Position numbers and translations under genes: made by a program
Part shown: in pieces, positions 8,185 to 16,483 of the stretch
Position numbering within the stretch: the stretch's first letter is position 1
How the letters are laid out: every line of letters starts with the position of its first letter
Notes under the pieces: generated by a model
Told to the model about the DNA's origin: nothing
Database searches by the model: none
The model's input: the letters and a program-made list of their open reading frames with translations, nothing else
Assembly (NCBI GenBank): GCA_902627575.1
Contig: CACOJQ010000014.1
Coordinates: 1-36,997, forward strand
DNA length: 36,997 nucleotides
From: an uncultured Bacteroidota bacterium
GTDB lineage: Bacteria; Bacteroidota; Bacteroidia; Flavobacteriales; BACL11
Direction of reading: 5' to 3'

Positions 8185-9315
8185 ATGAAATTTACTATTT
8201 TAAAAAAAGATATTAATTCAAAAGCTAGGTTAGGAAAACTAAAAACAGACCATGGAGAAATTAATACACCAATATTTATGCCCGTTGGCACAGCAGGTTC
8301 AGTAAAGGGTATTCATCAGCATGAACTAATGAATGATACAGCAGCTAAAATAATTTTAGGAAACACATACCACCTTTATTTAAGACCAGGTTTAGATACA
8401 ATACAAAAATCAGGTGGCTTGCATAAATTTATTAGCTGGAAAAAGCCACTATTAACTGATAGCGGAGGCTATCAAGTATATTCTTTATCTTGTAGAAGAA
8501 AGATCGAAGAAAAAGGAGTGAAATTTCAATCTCATATTGATGGAAGTTATCATTTTTTTACGCCTGAATATGCGATAGATATTCAAAGAACAATTGGAGC
8601 AGACATTATTATGGCTTTTGATGAATGCACACCATATCCTTGCGATTTTAAATATGCAAAAACATCAATGGAGTTAACACACAGGTGGTTAAAGAGATGC
8701 TGTAACAGATTTGATATGACAAATGAAAAATATAATTATAAACAAACTTTATTTCCTATAGTTCAAGGAAGTATATATAAAGATTTAAGAAAAAAATCTG
8801 CAGAACAAATAGCAAGCTTTAACAGAGACGGTAATGCAATAGGAGGCCTTTCAGTTGGAGAACCGCATGATCTAATGTATGAAATGACCGAAATAACATG
8901 TTCTATATTACCCACTGACAAACCTAGATATTTAATGGGAGTTGGAACTCCTGTCAATTTACTAGAAAATATTGCGCTAGGCATAGATATGTTTGACTGT
9001 GTAATGCCTACTAGAAATGCACGAAATGGCATGTTATTTACATCTGAAGGAACAATAAATTTAAAAAATAAAAAATGGAAGGAAGATTTTTCTGAACTAG
9101 ATAAAAATGGAACTTCTTTTGTAGATTCTGCATATTCTAAAGCATATGTTCACCATTTATTTAAAAGTAATGAGATCTTAGCAAAACAAATTGCAAGTCT
9201 GCATAACATAAGATTTTATCTTTGGTTAATGGAAAAAACGAAACTACATTTACAGGCTGGAACATTTACAGATTGGAAAAATAAAATGGTGAAAAAACTA
9301 AACACGAGATTGTGA
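8185..9315 (+). CDS. tgt: tRNA-guanine transglycosylase (queuine tRNA-ribosyltransferase)
   Basis: Exchanges guanine 34 for the queuosine precursor preQ1 in tRNAs for Asp, Asn, His and Tyr. From the ATG at 8185 the protein has 376 residues, close to E. coli Tgt (375), and begins MKFTILKKDINSKARLGKL as the family does; an earlier in-frame ATG at 8161 would add an atypical MMFIMFAI. Visible landmarks: TPIFMPVGTAGSVKG, the nucleophile region LLTDSGGYQVYSL (Asp near 91), AFDECTPYP and PIVQGSIYKDLRKKS, GGLSVGEP, and DMFDCVMPTRNARNGMLF with the second catalytic Asp. The usual zinc cluster C-x-C-x2-C-x25-H near the C-terminus is not present in that form, while other active-site motifs are intact. 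Its TGA overlaps the GTG start of the next gene. Confidence 0.95.
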   Translation: MKFTILKKDINSKARLGKLKTDHGEINTPIFMPVGTAGSVKGIHQHELMNDTAAKIILGNTYHLYLRPGLDTIQKSGGLHKFISWKKPLLTDSGGYQVYSLSCRRKIEEKGVKFQSHIDGSYHFFTPEYAIDIQRTIGADIIMAFDECTPYPCDFKYAKTSMELTHRWLKRCCNRFDMTNEKYNYKQTLFPIVQGSIYKDLRKKSAEQIASFNRDGNAIGGLSVGEPHDLMYEMTEITCSILPTDKPRYLMGVGTPVNLLENIALGIDMFDCVMPTRNARNGMLFTSEGTINLKNKKWKEDFSELDKNGTSFVDSAYSKAYVHHLFKSNEILAKQIASLHNIRFYLWLMEKTKLHLQAGTFTDWKNKMVKKLNTRL

Positions 9316-10382
9316 AAAAGCTAGACCTTTATATAATAAAGAAATTTATTTCTACATTCTTTTTCTGTATAAGTCTAATTTTAATTATTGTAATTATTTT
9401 TGATATTTCAGAAAAAATAGATGATTTTCTTGAACATGAAATTACTAAAAAAGAAATTGTAAATTATTATTTTGATTTTACACCATATTTTGCAAATTTA
9501 TTCAGTCATCTATTTGTATTTATCTCAGTTATTTTTTTCACATCCAGAATGGCAAATAATTCAGAAATTATTGCAATTCAAAATAGTGGTATGAGTTTTA
9601 TAAGATTCTTAAGACCCTTTATTTTAACTTCATTAATTATTTTCTTTCTATCATTTACGTTAGGCAACTTTATAATACCTGAATCAAATAATCGGCGTAT
9701 CGATTTTGAAAATAAGTATCTTACTAAAAAAAAGTCTTCTAGAACAAAAGATATTCACATGCAAATTTCACAAGGTAAATATATATACATGCAAAGTTTT
9801 AATAAAAAAAGAAAAATTGGATATAAATTTACGTTAGAAAAATTTAATAATGGAAAACTAGTATCAAAATTAAAATCAGATTACATTCTGTATGATTCAA
9901 TTAGTCAAAATTGGGAAATCAATAACTACAAAATAAGAGAATTTAAAAATGACCATGAAAAATTAAAAGAGGGTAAAAAATTAGAAATTTCATTAAATCT
10001 TCAGCCAGATGATCTCGATTATTCAACAAATCTTACAGAAACAATGAATTTTTTTGAGCTAAATAAATTTATAAAAAATGAAAAAATGAAAGGAAGTAAA
10101 AATATTACTTATTATGAACTTGAAAAATATAAAAGGATAGCATATCCTTTTGCTTCTATTATTTTAACTTTAATTGGAGTATGTATTTCAAGTAAAAAAA
10201 CAAAAAAAATTGGATTTCATTTGGCGGTAGGAGTTATTTTAGCATTTGCTTACATCATGTTTATGCAAGTAAGCACAACATTCGCAATAAATAGTAATCT
10301 AAGCACCAAAATAGCTGTATGGATTCCAAATATAATTTTTAGTTTTTTAGCTAGTATTTTAGTATATAAGACATCAAAATAA
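9312..10382 (+). CDS. LptF/LptG family permease (lipopolysaccharide export)
   Basis: A 356-residue membrane protein of the YjgP/YjgQ family, the inner-membrane half of the LptB2FG exporter that pulls lipopolysaccharide toward the outer membrane. It begins KKLDLYIIKKFISTFFFC, the classic family start, with helices at about 12-33, 55-77 and 98-120, a periplasmic beta-jellyroll-like region (about 125-265), and three more helices at about 273-292, 300-320 and 330-352. The start is a GTG at 9312 overlapping the tgt stop in a GTGA, so it is coupled to tgt, a common pairing in flavobacteria. Which of LptF or LptG it is cannot be told from one copy. Confidence 0.88.
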   Translation: MKKLDLYIIKKFISTFFFCISLILIIVIIFDISEKIDDFLEHEITKKEIVNYYFDFTPYFANLFSHLFVFISVIFFTSRMANNSEIIAIQNSGMSFIRFLRPFILTSLIIFFLSFTLGNFIIPESNNRRIDFENKYLTKKKSSRTKDIHMQISQGKYIYMQSFNKKRKIGYKFTLEKFNNGKLVSKLKSDYILYDSISQNWEINNYKIREFKNDHEKLKEGKKLEISLNLQPDDLDYSTNLTETMNFFELNKFIKNEKMKGSKNITYYELEKYKRIAYPFASIILTLIGVCISSKKTKKIGFHLAVGVILAFAYIMFMQVSTTFAINSNLSTKIAVWIPNIIFSFLASILVYKTSK

Positions 10383-10387
10383 AAAAA

Positions 10388-12076
10388 TTATCTTATCAAC
10401 TTCTTATACTTTATCCTTTTAGGTGAAATATTTCCGAGTCTTTTTATGCGATTTTCTTGATAATCTGAGTAACTTCCTTCAAAAAAAACAACTTTACTGT
10501 TTCCTTCAAAAGCTAAAATATGAGTACATATTCTATCTAAAAACCATCTGTCATGTGATATTACCACTGCACAACCGGCAAAATTTAATAAACCCTCTTC
10601 TAAAGCTCTCAATGTATTAACATCTAAATCATTGGTTGGCTCATCTAATAAAAGAACATTTGCTTGTTGTTGTAATGTCATTGCAAGATGCAATCTATTT
10701 CTTTCTCCTCCAGATAAAAATCCTATTTTTTTATTTTGATCAGAGCCATTAAAATTAAACTTGGCCACATACGCTCTAGAGTTCACGTATTTACCATTGA
10801 TCTTAATTTGTTCCTCACCACCTGTTAGCTGTTCCCAAATTGTTTTTTCTAAATCAATTTCTTTATGTTGTTGATCAACGTAACCAATACGAACAGTTTC
10901 TCCAACTTGAAACTCTCCTTTATCTGGTGCCTCTTGTTCCATTATCATTCTAAATAATGTAGTTTTACCAGCACCATTAGCGCCAATAACTCCAACAATA
11001 CCAGCAGGTGGCAATTTAAATTCTAAATTCTCAAACAATAATTTTTCGCCATATGACTTAGAAATACCTATTAAATCTATCACATTATTTCCAAGACGAG
11101 GGCCAGGGGGGATATATAACTCTATTTTCTCCTCAGATTTGTTACCTTCTTGTTTTAATAATTTTTCATAATTATTTAATCTTGATTTAGATTTTGTTCT
11201 TCTTCCCTTAGGAGACATTCTTACCCATTCAAGTTCTTTTTGAAGAGTTTTCTTTCTTTTACTTTCTGTTTTTTCTTCTTGTTCTAATCTTTTTGTTTTT
11301 TGTTCAAGCCAAGATGAATAATTTCCTTTCCAAGGAATACCTTCTCCTCTATCAAGCTCAAGAATCCATCCAGCAACATTGTCTAAAAAATACCTATCAT
11401 GTGTGATGGCAATAACAGTGCCCTTATAATTTGCAAGATGTTGTTCTAACCATAATACTGATTCAGTATCTAAATGATTCGTAGGCTCATCCAATAATAA
11501 TATTTTAGGTTCTTTTAAAAGTAATCTACACAAAGCAACTCTTCTTTTTTCTCCTCCAGACAAAACTGAGATCGGTGTATCAGCAGGAGGACAACGCAGA
11601 GCATCCATAGCTATGTTAAGCTTTGTATCCACATCCCAAGCACCAATTGCATCAATCTTATCTTGAAGTTGTGCCTGCTTTTTCATTAGTTGCTCCATTT
11701 TATTTGAATCTTCATAATTTTCAGGTAAACTAAATAAATCATTTATCTTATTATATTCTTCTAAAATAGTAATTGCCTCACACATCCCCTCTTTAACAAT
11801 ATCAATTACTGTTTTGTTATCATCTAGTTTAGGATCTTGTTCAAGATATCCAATGTCAAAGCCCTCTGAAAAAGTTACTTCACCAGAAAAAGACTTTTCA
11901 ATGCCTGCAATTATTTTTAATAAAGTTGACTTTCCAGAACCATTTAAACCAATTATTCCAATTTTTGCACCATAAAAAAAAGATAAGTAAATATCTTTTA
12001 AAACTTGTTTATTGTTATTTTCATATGACTTGGAAACTCCAATCATTGAAAATATTATTTTTTTTTCGTCTGACAT
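10388..12076 (-). CDS. ettA: Energy-dependent translational throttle protein EttA (ABC-F ATPase)
   Basis: A 562-residue soluble protein with two ABC ATPase domains and no membrane part. Domain 1: Walker A GLNGSGKST near 43-51, signature LSGGEKRRVAL near 168-178, Walker B ILLLDEPTNHLD near 189-200. A long charged linker (about 245-315, the P-site tRNA interaction motif) contains KTKRLEQEEKTESKRKKTLQ. Domain 2: GANGAGKTT near 367-375, LSGGERNRLHLA near 454-465, VLLLDEPTNDLD. Length and C-terminal PKRIKYKKL agree with EttA, which binds the ribosomal E site and gates the first peptide bonds according to ATP level. It ends 5 bases from the convergent LptF/G stop and follows the radical SAM gene by 13 bases. 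Confidence 0.95.
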   Translation of the reverse strand: MSDEKKIIFSMIGVSKSYENNNKQVLKDIYLSFFYGAKIGIIGLNGSGKSTLLKIIAGIEKSFSGEVTFSEGFDIGYLEQDPKLDDNKTVIDIVKEGMCEAITILEEYNKINDLFSLPENYEDSNKMEQLMKKQAQLQDKIDAIGAWDVDTKLNIAMDALRCPPADTPISVLSGGEKRRVALCRLLLKEPKILLLDEPTNHLDTESVLWLEQHLANYKGTVIAITHDRYFLDNVAGWILELDRGEGIPWKGNYSSWLEQKTKRLEQEEKTESKRKKTLQKELEWVRMSPKGRRTKSKSRLNNYEKLLKQEGNKSEEKIELYIPPGPRLGNNVIDLIGISKSYGEKLLFENLEFKLPPAGIVGVIGANGAGKTTLFRMIMEQEAPDKGEFQVGETVRIGYVDQQHKEIDLEKTIWEQLTGGEEQIKINGKYVNSRAYVAKFNFNGSDQNKKIGFLSGGERNRLHLAMTLQQQANVLLLDEPTNDLDVNTLRALEEGLLNFAGCAVVISHDRWFLDRICTHILAFEGNSKVVFFEGSYSDYQENRIKRLGNISPKRIKYKKLIR

Positions 12077-12089
12077 TTTTAAATAATTT

Positions 12090-13022
12090 TTATTGCGAAT
12101 TAAATAATTCTCCTTGACTAATATTTCTATATTCTAATCTTTTTTCAACTAGAGCCTTAACTTCAAAATTTTTCAATCCATACTTAGGATAAATTAACTT
12201 ATTGGGAGGTGATTCACTAAAAAATCTTTCTATAATAATATTTGGATGTAATAACGCAATAAAGTCTACTACTAAATCTATATAATTATCTAAGCTCATA
12301 AAACAAAACATGTCTGGAGTATGCTTAAATTGATAAGCCATCTTTGTATGCTTTACAATTTGTAAATGATGAATCTTAAGAGTATCAATAGGTAGTTTAG
12401 AAATATTTCGTGCATGTTGCAACATATCATCTCTGTTTTCACCAGGTAAACCAAGTATCAAATGACCTCCTAAATGTAAGCCTCTATTAGCAGCCCTTGA
12501 AAAAGCATCAATGGCATCTTCATGTGTTTGACATCTGTTTATATCTTTAAGTGTTTGATTATTTGTGGATTCTAAACCAAACTCTAACTTTATAAAGTAA
12601 CCTTCTTCAACTAAATTTTGTAAAAAATCTAAAACATTATCATTTATACAGTCGGGACGTGTTGCTATCACTAGGCCGACAACATCTGGATGTGCTAACG
12701 CTTCTCTGTACATTTTTTTAAGTTTTTTTAAAGGAGCATATGTGTTGGTATACGCCTGGAAATAAGCTAAATACTTTTGTGAATTGTATTTTTTAGAAAA
12801 AAATAATATTCCCTCATTTATTTGTGTAATTATAGACTTAATTGGCTTACAATATTCAGGATTAAAAGTAGTATTATTACAATATGTACAACCTCCTCTT
12901 CCTTTGGTTCCGTCTTTATTTGGACAAGTAAATCCAGCATTTATAGAAACTTTCTGTACTCTGATACCAAATCTATCTCTTATAAATGAAGTGAAATCTC
13001 GATATCTCTTCTTTACTTTCAT
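12090..13022 (-). CDS. YhcC-type radical SAM protein (TIGR01212 family)
   Basis: A 310-residue iron-sulfur enzyme. The cluster motif is CPNKDGTKGRGGCTYC at about residues 29-44; the C-x12-C-x2-C spacing is the hallmark of this YhcC/TIGR01212 family and is combined with an Elp3/MiaB-like barrel (FQAYTNTYAPL near 89-99, GLVIATRPDCIND near 125-137, LEFGLESTN near 155-163, GLHLGGHLILGLPGEN near 191-206). The C-terminal part (LIIERFFSESPPN region and YPKYGLKNF) is also family-typical. No substrate is established. It lies 42 bases after the DUF6356 gene on the same strand and 13 before ettA. Confidence 0.92.
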   Translation of the reverse strand: MKVKKRYRDFTSFIRDRFGIRVQKVSINAGFTCPNKDGTKGRGGCTYCNNTTFNPEYCKPIKSIITQINEGILFFSKKYNSQKYLAYFQAYTNTYAPLKKLKKMYREALAHPDVVGLVIATRPDCINDNVLDFLQNLVEEGYFIKLEFGLESTNNQTLKDINRCQTHEDAIDAFSRAANRGLHLGGHLILGLPGENRDDMLQHARNISKLPIDTLKIHHLQIVKHTKMAYQFKHTPDMFCFMSLDNYIDLVVDFIALLHPNIIIERFFSESPPNKLIYPKYGLKNFEVKALVEKRLEYRNISQGELFNSQ

Positions 13023-13064
13023 TTCTATAAAAATTATTTAACACAAAATTTAGAATAATTGCCA

Positions 13065-13271
13065 CTAAGAGTCCTTTCTTTTTTGCAAAATATCATTAAG
13101 TTTTTTAATCTTATCACTGACTGTATGCTCAAAACACCAGGGGAAAATTCCATGAATAAATGCTTGAATTGACATAACAGTTAATTTGTATCCAAAACTA
13201 AAAGCCTTTGACAAATGTTGTAAATAAGTTTCTCCAACTGAACTAGGATGATTATTAAAAATGTTTTTCAT
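13065..13271 (-). CDS. DUF6356 family protein
   Basis: A small protein of 68 residues from the ATG at 13271, which begins MKNIFNNHPSSVGETYLQHL. An upstream ATG at 13286 would add five residues and overlap the preceding gene; the inner start follows that stop by one base and suits the family's N-terminal HPxSVGETYxxH signature. The middle (about 20-50) is amphipathic to hydrophobic with F-I-H-G-I-F-P-W-C-F, a pattern of DUF6356 proteins, which are capsule- or membrane-associated proteins without known function. The tail is charged (KIKKLNDILQKRKDS). Position implies cotranscription with the metallo-hydrolase upstream. Confidence 0.72.
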   Translation of the reverse strand: MKNIFNNHPSSVGETYLQHLSKAFSFGYKLTVMSIQAFIHGIFPWCFEHTVSDKIKKLNDILQKRKDS

Positions 13272-13272
13272 G

Positions 13273-14115
13273 TTACAAAACTTCATTTAGATTAAACGTA
13301 TCACTAAGGACTATCTTACCTTCAATATTTTTAACACGGCAACATTCATTATAATTATCGTGTTGTAAAAAAATAATGTGGTCATTCATAGCTGCCTCAT
13401 TTAAAAAGGTTTCTTTTTCAGAAAGAGTAAGTAGTGGTTTTGTATCATAACCCATAACATATGGTAATGGAATATGACCTGTACTTGGAAGCAAATCAGC
13501 AGCAAAAACTATAGTGTTATTTTTATATTTTATATGAGGTATCATTTGATTATCAGTATGACCACTGACAAATAGAACATTAAAATTATTAAAAACATTT
13601 TTTTCACTTTCGACAAACTTTAGTTGACCTGATTGTTGAATTGGAATAATATTTTCTTTTAAAAATGATGCCTTTTCTCTTCTATTTGGTGTTATTGCCC
13701 AATTCCAGTGATTTTCATTGGACCAATAAATGGCATTTTTAAATGTCATTTCAAATTTAGTTCTTTCTTTATTCCATTTAACACTTCCACCACAGTGATC
13801 AAAATGCAGATGAGTCAAAAAAACATCTGTAATATCATCAGCATGAAAACCATGTTTTGCCAAAGAAGAATGCAGGTTAGTATCACCGTGTAAATAATAA
13901 TGTTTTAAGAAATTTTGATCTTGTTTATCACCAATACCATTATCAATTAATATAAGTTTATTATCATCTTCAATTAATAATGACCGCATGGCCCAAGGAC
14001 ATAAATTATTTGAATCTGGAGGATTTGTTTTACTCCATAAAACTTTAGGAACAACACCAAACATTGCTCCTCCATCAAGTTTAAAATAGCCTGTGTCTAT
14101 TGTATACAATTGCAT
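13273..14115 (-). CDS. MBL-fold metallo-hydrolase
   Basis: A 280-residue protein of the metallo-beta-lactamase superfamily, closest in layout to the lactonase-like group. The metal motif T-H-L-H-F-D-H-C-G-G lies at about 101-110 (HxHxDH), a third His in V-S-G-H-T-D near 188, the bridging Asp in F-A-A-D-L-L near 211, and a late His in F-L-Q-H-D near 255, so both zinc sites look complete. The N-terminus (MQLYTIDTGYFKLDGGAMFG) has the typical GGAMFG strand. No signal peptide is seen, so it is cytoplasmic. Substrate cannot be read from sequence. It is first in the minus-strand run down to ettA, with a -7 box at 14136-14143. Confidence 0.88.
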   Translation of the reverse strand: MQLYTIDTGYFKLDGGAMFGVVPKVLWSKTNPPDSNNLCPWAMRSLLIEDDNKLILIDNGIGDKQDQNFLKHYYLHGDTNLHSSLAKHGFHADDITDVFLTHLHFDHCGGSVKWNKERTKFEMTFKNAIYWSNENHWNWAITPNRREKASFLKENIIPIQQSGQLKFVESEKNVFNNFNVLFVSGHTDNQMIPHIKYKNNTIVFAADLLPSTGHIPLPYVMGYDTKPLLTLSEKETFLNEAAMNDHIIFLQHDNYNECCRVKNIEGKIVLSDTFNLNEVL

Positions 14116-14135
14116 GTTAGTAATTTTTCAAATAC

Positions 14136-14143
14136 CAAAAATA
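14136..14143 (-). promoter_or_regulatory. -7 box upstream of the MBL-fold hydrolase gene
   Basis: TATTTTTG on the minus strand matches TAnnTTTG, 20 bases before the ATG at 14115, in the gap to the divergent mpl gene. No TTG sits at 19 bases upstream. Confidence 0.4.
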
Positions 14144-14189
14144 ACAATTGATATTAATCTTTACCTTTAAATGTGATAAAAAAAATTAC

Positions 14190-15524
14190 ATGAGAATACA
14201 TTTAATCGCGATAGGTGGAAGCGCAATGCACAATCTTGCAATAGCACTACACAAAAAAGGTTTTAATATCACAGGTAGTGATGACGTTATTTTCAATCCA
14301 AGTAAGGATAGATTAGCTAAACATAATCTTCTACCAAAAAAAGGATGGTTTGCAGAAAATATAAGTTCTGATATTGATATCATTATATTAGGGATGCATG
14401 CAAAAGAAGATAATCCAGAACTTTTAGAAGCAAAAAAATTAGGTTTAAAGATATATTCGTATCCTGAATATCTTTATGAACAAAGTAAAAATAAAAAAAG
14501 AATTGTAATTGGAGGAAGCCATGGAAAAACCACAATAACTGCAATGATATTGCATGTATTAAAAAATTTAAACATTAAGTGTGATTTTATGATAGGAGCA
14601 CAAATTAAAGGTATAAACACAATGGTTAATTTATCAAATGATTCTGATATAATATTACTTGAGGGAGATGAATATTTAAGTTCAGCTATTGACAAAAGAC
14701 CAAAATTTCATTTGTATAAACCACATATTGCTGTTATCACTGGAATAGCATGGGATCATATAAATGTATTTCCAACATTTGAAATATATAAAGAACAGTT
14801 TAGAATATTTAGTAAAATGGTAAAAGAAAGCTTGATATTTTTTTCAGAGGATAAAGAACTTCAAAAAATTATAGATAAAACAAGAAAAAATAAAAAGTCA
14901 ATTGCTTATTCAACTCCAAAATTTATAATTAAAAATAATCAAACTATTGTAGCTGGTAAAAGATTAAAAATTTTTGGCAAACATAATCTCCAAAATTTAG
15001 TAGCTGCTAAAATAGTTTGCAATGAAATTGGAATAAAAGATGATATTTTTTTTAATGAAATAGTATCATTTACAGGAGCACATAATAGATTAGAGCTTAT
15101 TAGTAAAAACAAAACATGTTCGATATATAAAGACTTTGCACATTCACCATCAAAACTTAAAGCGACAATTGAAGCAATGAAATTACAGTTTGTAAACAAA
15201 AAACTAACAGCATGTATGGAGCTTCACACTTTTAGTAGCCTAAATATAAATTTTATAAATGAATACAAAGACTGCATGAATCAAGCAGATGAGGCAATCG
15301 TGTATATAAATCCAGAAACAATCAAAAATAAAAAATTAAAACAAATTAGTAATGAAATGATATATAAAGCATTCAATTCTAAAGAAATAATAGTTTTTAA
15401 TAATTCAAAAGAGTTAAAAAAATATTTGTTATCAAAAGAATGGACTAATCATAATTTACTAATGATGAGCTCTGGTAATTTTAATAACTTGGAGTTAAAA
15501 GATATTTTTAAACTAATAAAATGA
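14190..15524 (+). CDS. mpl: Murein peptide ligase Mpl-like (UDP-MurNAc : tripeptide ligase)
   Basis: Joins recycled L-Ala-D-Glu-mesoDAP tripeptide to UDP-MurNAc in peptidoglycan recycling. Taking the ATG at 14190 the protein has 444 residues and starts MRIHLIAIGGSAMHNLAIAL, the Mpl form of the Mur-ligase Rossmann start; an earlier in-frame ATG at 14148 adds 14 unlike residues. Features: the Walker loop GSHGKTTITAM near 109-119, LEGDEYLSSAIDKRPKF near 162-178 (D-E-Y-x-S-A-x-D is the Mpl signature), HINVFPT near 197-203, FTGAHNRLELI near 297-307, and ECMELHTFSSLN-like KLTACMELHTFSS near 338-350. It lacks only what distinguishes MurC, so Mpl is preferred. Its TGA overlaps the ATG of the next gene (ATGA at 15521-15524). 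Confidence 0.9.
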   Translation: MRIHLIAIGGSAMHNLAIALHKKGFNITGSDDVIFNPSKDRLAKHNLLPKKGWFAENISSDIDIIILGMHAKEDNPELLEAKKLGLKIYSYPEYLYEQSKNKKRIVIGGSHGKTTITAMILHVLKNLNIKCDFMIGAQIKGINTMVNLSNDSDIILLEGDEYLSSAIDKRPKFHLYKPHIAVITGIAWDHINVFPTFEIYKEQFRIFSKMVKESLIFFSEDKELQKIIDKTRKNKKSIAYSTPKFIIKNNQTIVAGKRLKIFGKHNLQNLVAAKIVCNEIGIKDDIFFNEIVSFTGAHNRLELISKNKTCSIYKDFAHSPSKLKATIEAMKLQFVNKKLTACMELHTFSSLNINFINEYKDCMNQADEAIVYINPETIKNKKLKQISNEMIYKAFNSKEIIVFNNSKELKKYLLSKEWTNHNLLMMSSGNFNNLELKDIFKLIK

Positions 15525-16366
15525 AAATATATAAATTAGTATTACTAATTATTTTAAATAAAGTATCATTTTGCCAAATTGATTATAATTTTAGTGGAGT
15601 TCTAATACTTGAAAATGATCAGGAAATTAGTTATTCATTAAATCTTATTGAAAAAGACGGTAAAATTAGTGGATTTTCTTTAACTAATATTGGTCTAGAG
15701 GACGAAACAAAAACAGAAATAAATGGGTTATATTTCAAATATGAAAACGAATTTCAGTTGAATGAAAAAAACAATATTTACACAAATTCAAACAAAGAAC
15801 CTGAAAAATTTTGCTTTATAAGTATGAACTTAAAATTTAGCAGCTCTAAAAAAAGATACTTAGAAGGAACTTTTGAAGGATATTTTCGCAACGGTAAAAA
15901 ATGTTCTAAAGGTAAAGTTTTGCTAATTGAAGAAAAAAAAATAAAAAAAATTTCAAAAAATATTTTAAAAAAAATTGAAAATAATACCAATAATAGACTT
16001 AAAGTAAAAAAAATAATTGCAACTAAAAATATACAAACTCAAGACACTATAAAAATTGAATGGGATAGTGACAGTGTTAAAATTAATATTTGGGATTCTA
16101 ATCAGGAAGATGGAGATAAAATCAATTTAAAACTTAATGACAAAACAATACTTAATAATTTTGTTACAAATAAAAATAAGAAAACAATTAATTTAAAACT
16201 TAAAAAAGGTAAAAACTTTTTAAATCTTGTAGCTGTTAATGAAGGATTATCTCCACCAAATACTAGCAAAGTCGAGCTGATAGACAAAAAAGTTACTTAT
16301 CCGATTATTACTAAACTTAAAAAAAACGAAAATTTGACATTTGAGTTGATAAAAAATATCTATTAA
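15521..16366 (+). CDS. Secreted protein of unknown function, coupled to mpl
   Basis: A 281-residue protein I cannot assign to a family. It has a Sec signal peptide (MKIYKLVLLIILNKVSFCQ, likely cleaved just before Gln19, a common Bacteroidota site; there is no convincing lipobox). Residues 20-125 are beta-rich with the phrases FSGVLILENDQEISYSLNL and YLEGTFEGYFRNGKKC. A lysine-rich hinge (about 126-170) precedes a second beta-rich region (about 183-265) with KINIWDSNQEDGDKINLKLN and NFLNLVAVNEGLSPPNTSKV. The second region resembles small beta-sandwich domains seen at the end of other flavobacterial exported proteins. Coupling to mpl suggests a periplasmic or envelope role, possibly peptidoglycan-related; that is inference only. 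Confidence 0.75.
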   Translation: MKIYKLVLLIILNKVSFCQIDYNFSGVLILENDQEISYSLNLIEKDGKISGFSLTNIGLEDETKTEINGLYFKYENEFQLNEKNNIYTNSNKEPEKFCFISMNLKFSSSKKRYLEGTFEGYFRNGKKCSKGKVLLIEEKKIKKISKNILKKIENNTNNRLKVKKIIATKNIQTQDTIKIEWDSDSVKINIWDSNQEDGDKINLKLNDKTILNNFVTNKNKKTINLKLKKGKNFLNLVAVNEGLSPPNTSKVELIDKKVTYPIITKLKKNENLTFELIKNIY

Positions 16367-16370
16367 CTTG

Positions 16371-16406
16371 ATTAATATAGTCTTAAATTAGTATTAATTT
16401 TTTTTC
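16371..16406 (+). terminator. Possible weak terminator after the secreted-protein gene
   Basis: ATTAATA (16371-16377) can pair with TATTAAT (16392-16398) and is followed by a run of T (to about 16405). The stem is all A-T with a 14-base loop, so it is weak, but it is the only candidate between this gene and the futA promoter. Confidence 0.25.
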
Positions 16407-16425
16407 GATCTTTTTTGAAAAAGTT

Positions 16426-16448
16426 TTATTTAAAATGATTCTAAATAA
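16426..16448. promoter_or_regulatory. Candidate iron-responsive operator upstream of futA
   Basis: A 23-bp palindrome: TTATTTAAA, spacer ATGAT, TCTAAATAA. It pairs at 8 of 9 arm positions and matches the hmuT site at 17 of 18 arm bases. It ends one base before the futA -7 box, so a bound repressor would block RNA polymerase. Regulator identity (Fur or DtxR family) is inferred from the target genes. Confidence 0.65.
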
Positions 16449-16449
16449 T

Positions 16450-16457
16450 TATTTTTG
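16450..16457 (+). promoter_or_regulatory. -7 box of futABC promoter
   Basis: TATTTTTG matches TAnnTTTG, directly after the palindrome and 26 bases before the futA ATG. The predicted start site lies near 16462, giving a leader of about 20 bases. Confidence 0.5.
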
Positions 16458-16483
16458 TTACATAAATAAAAATTAAAAAGAAA

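Noticed and set aside
12077-12089. AT-rich partial palindrome before ettA resembling the iron operator arm
   Set aside because: Only an A/T-rich TTAAATAA half matches, with no second half at the right spacing and no -7 box.
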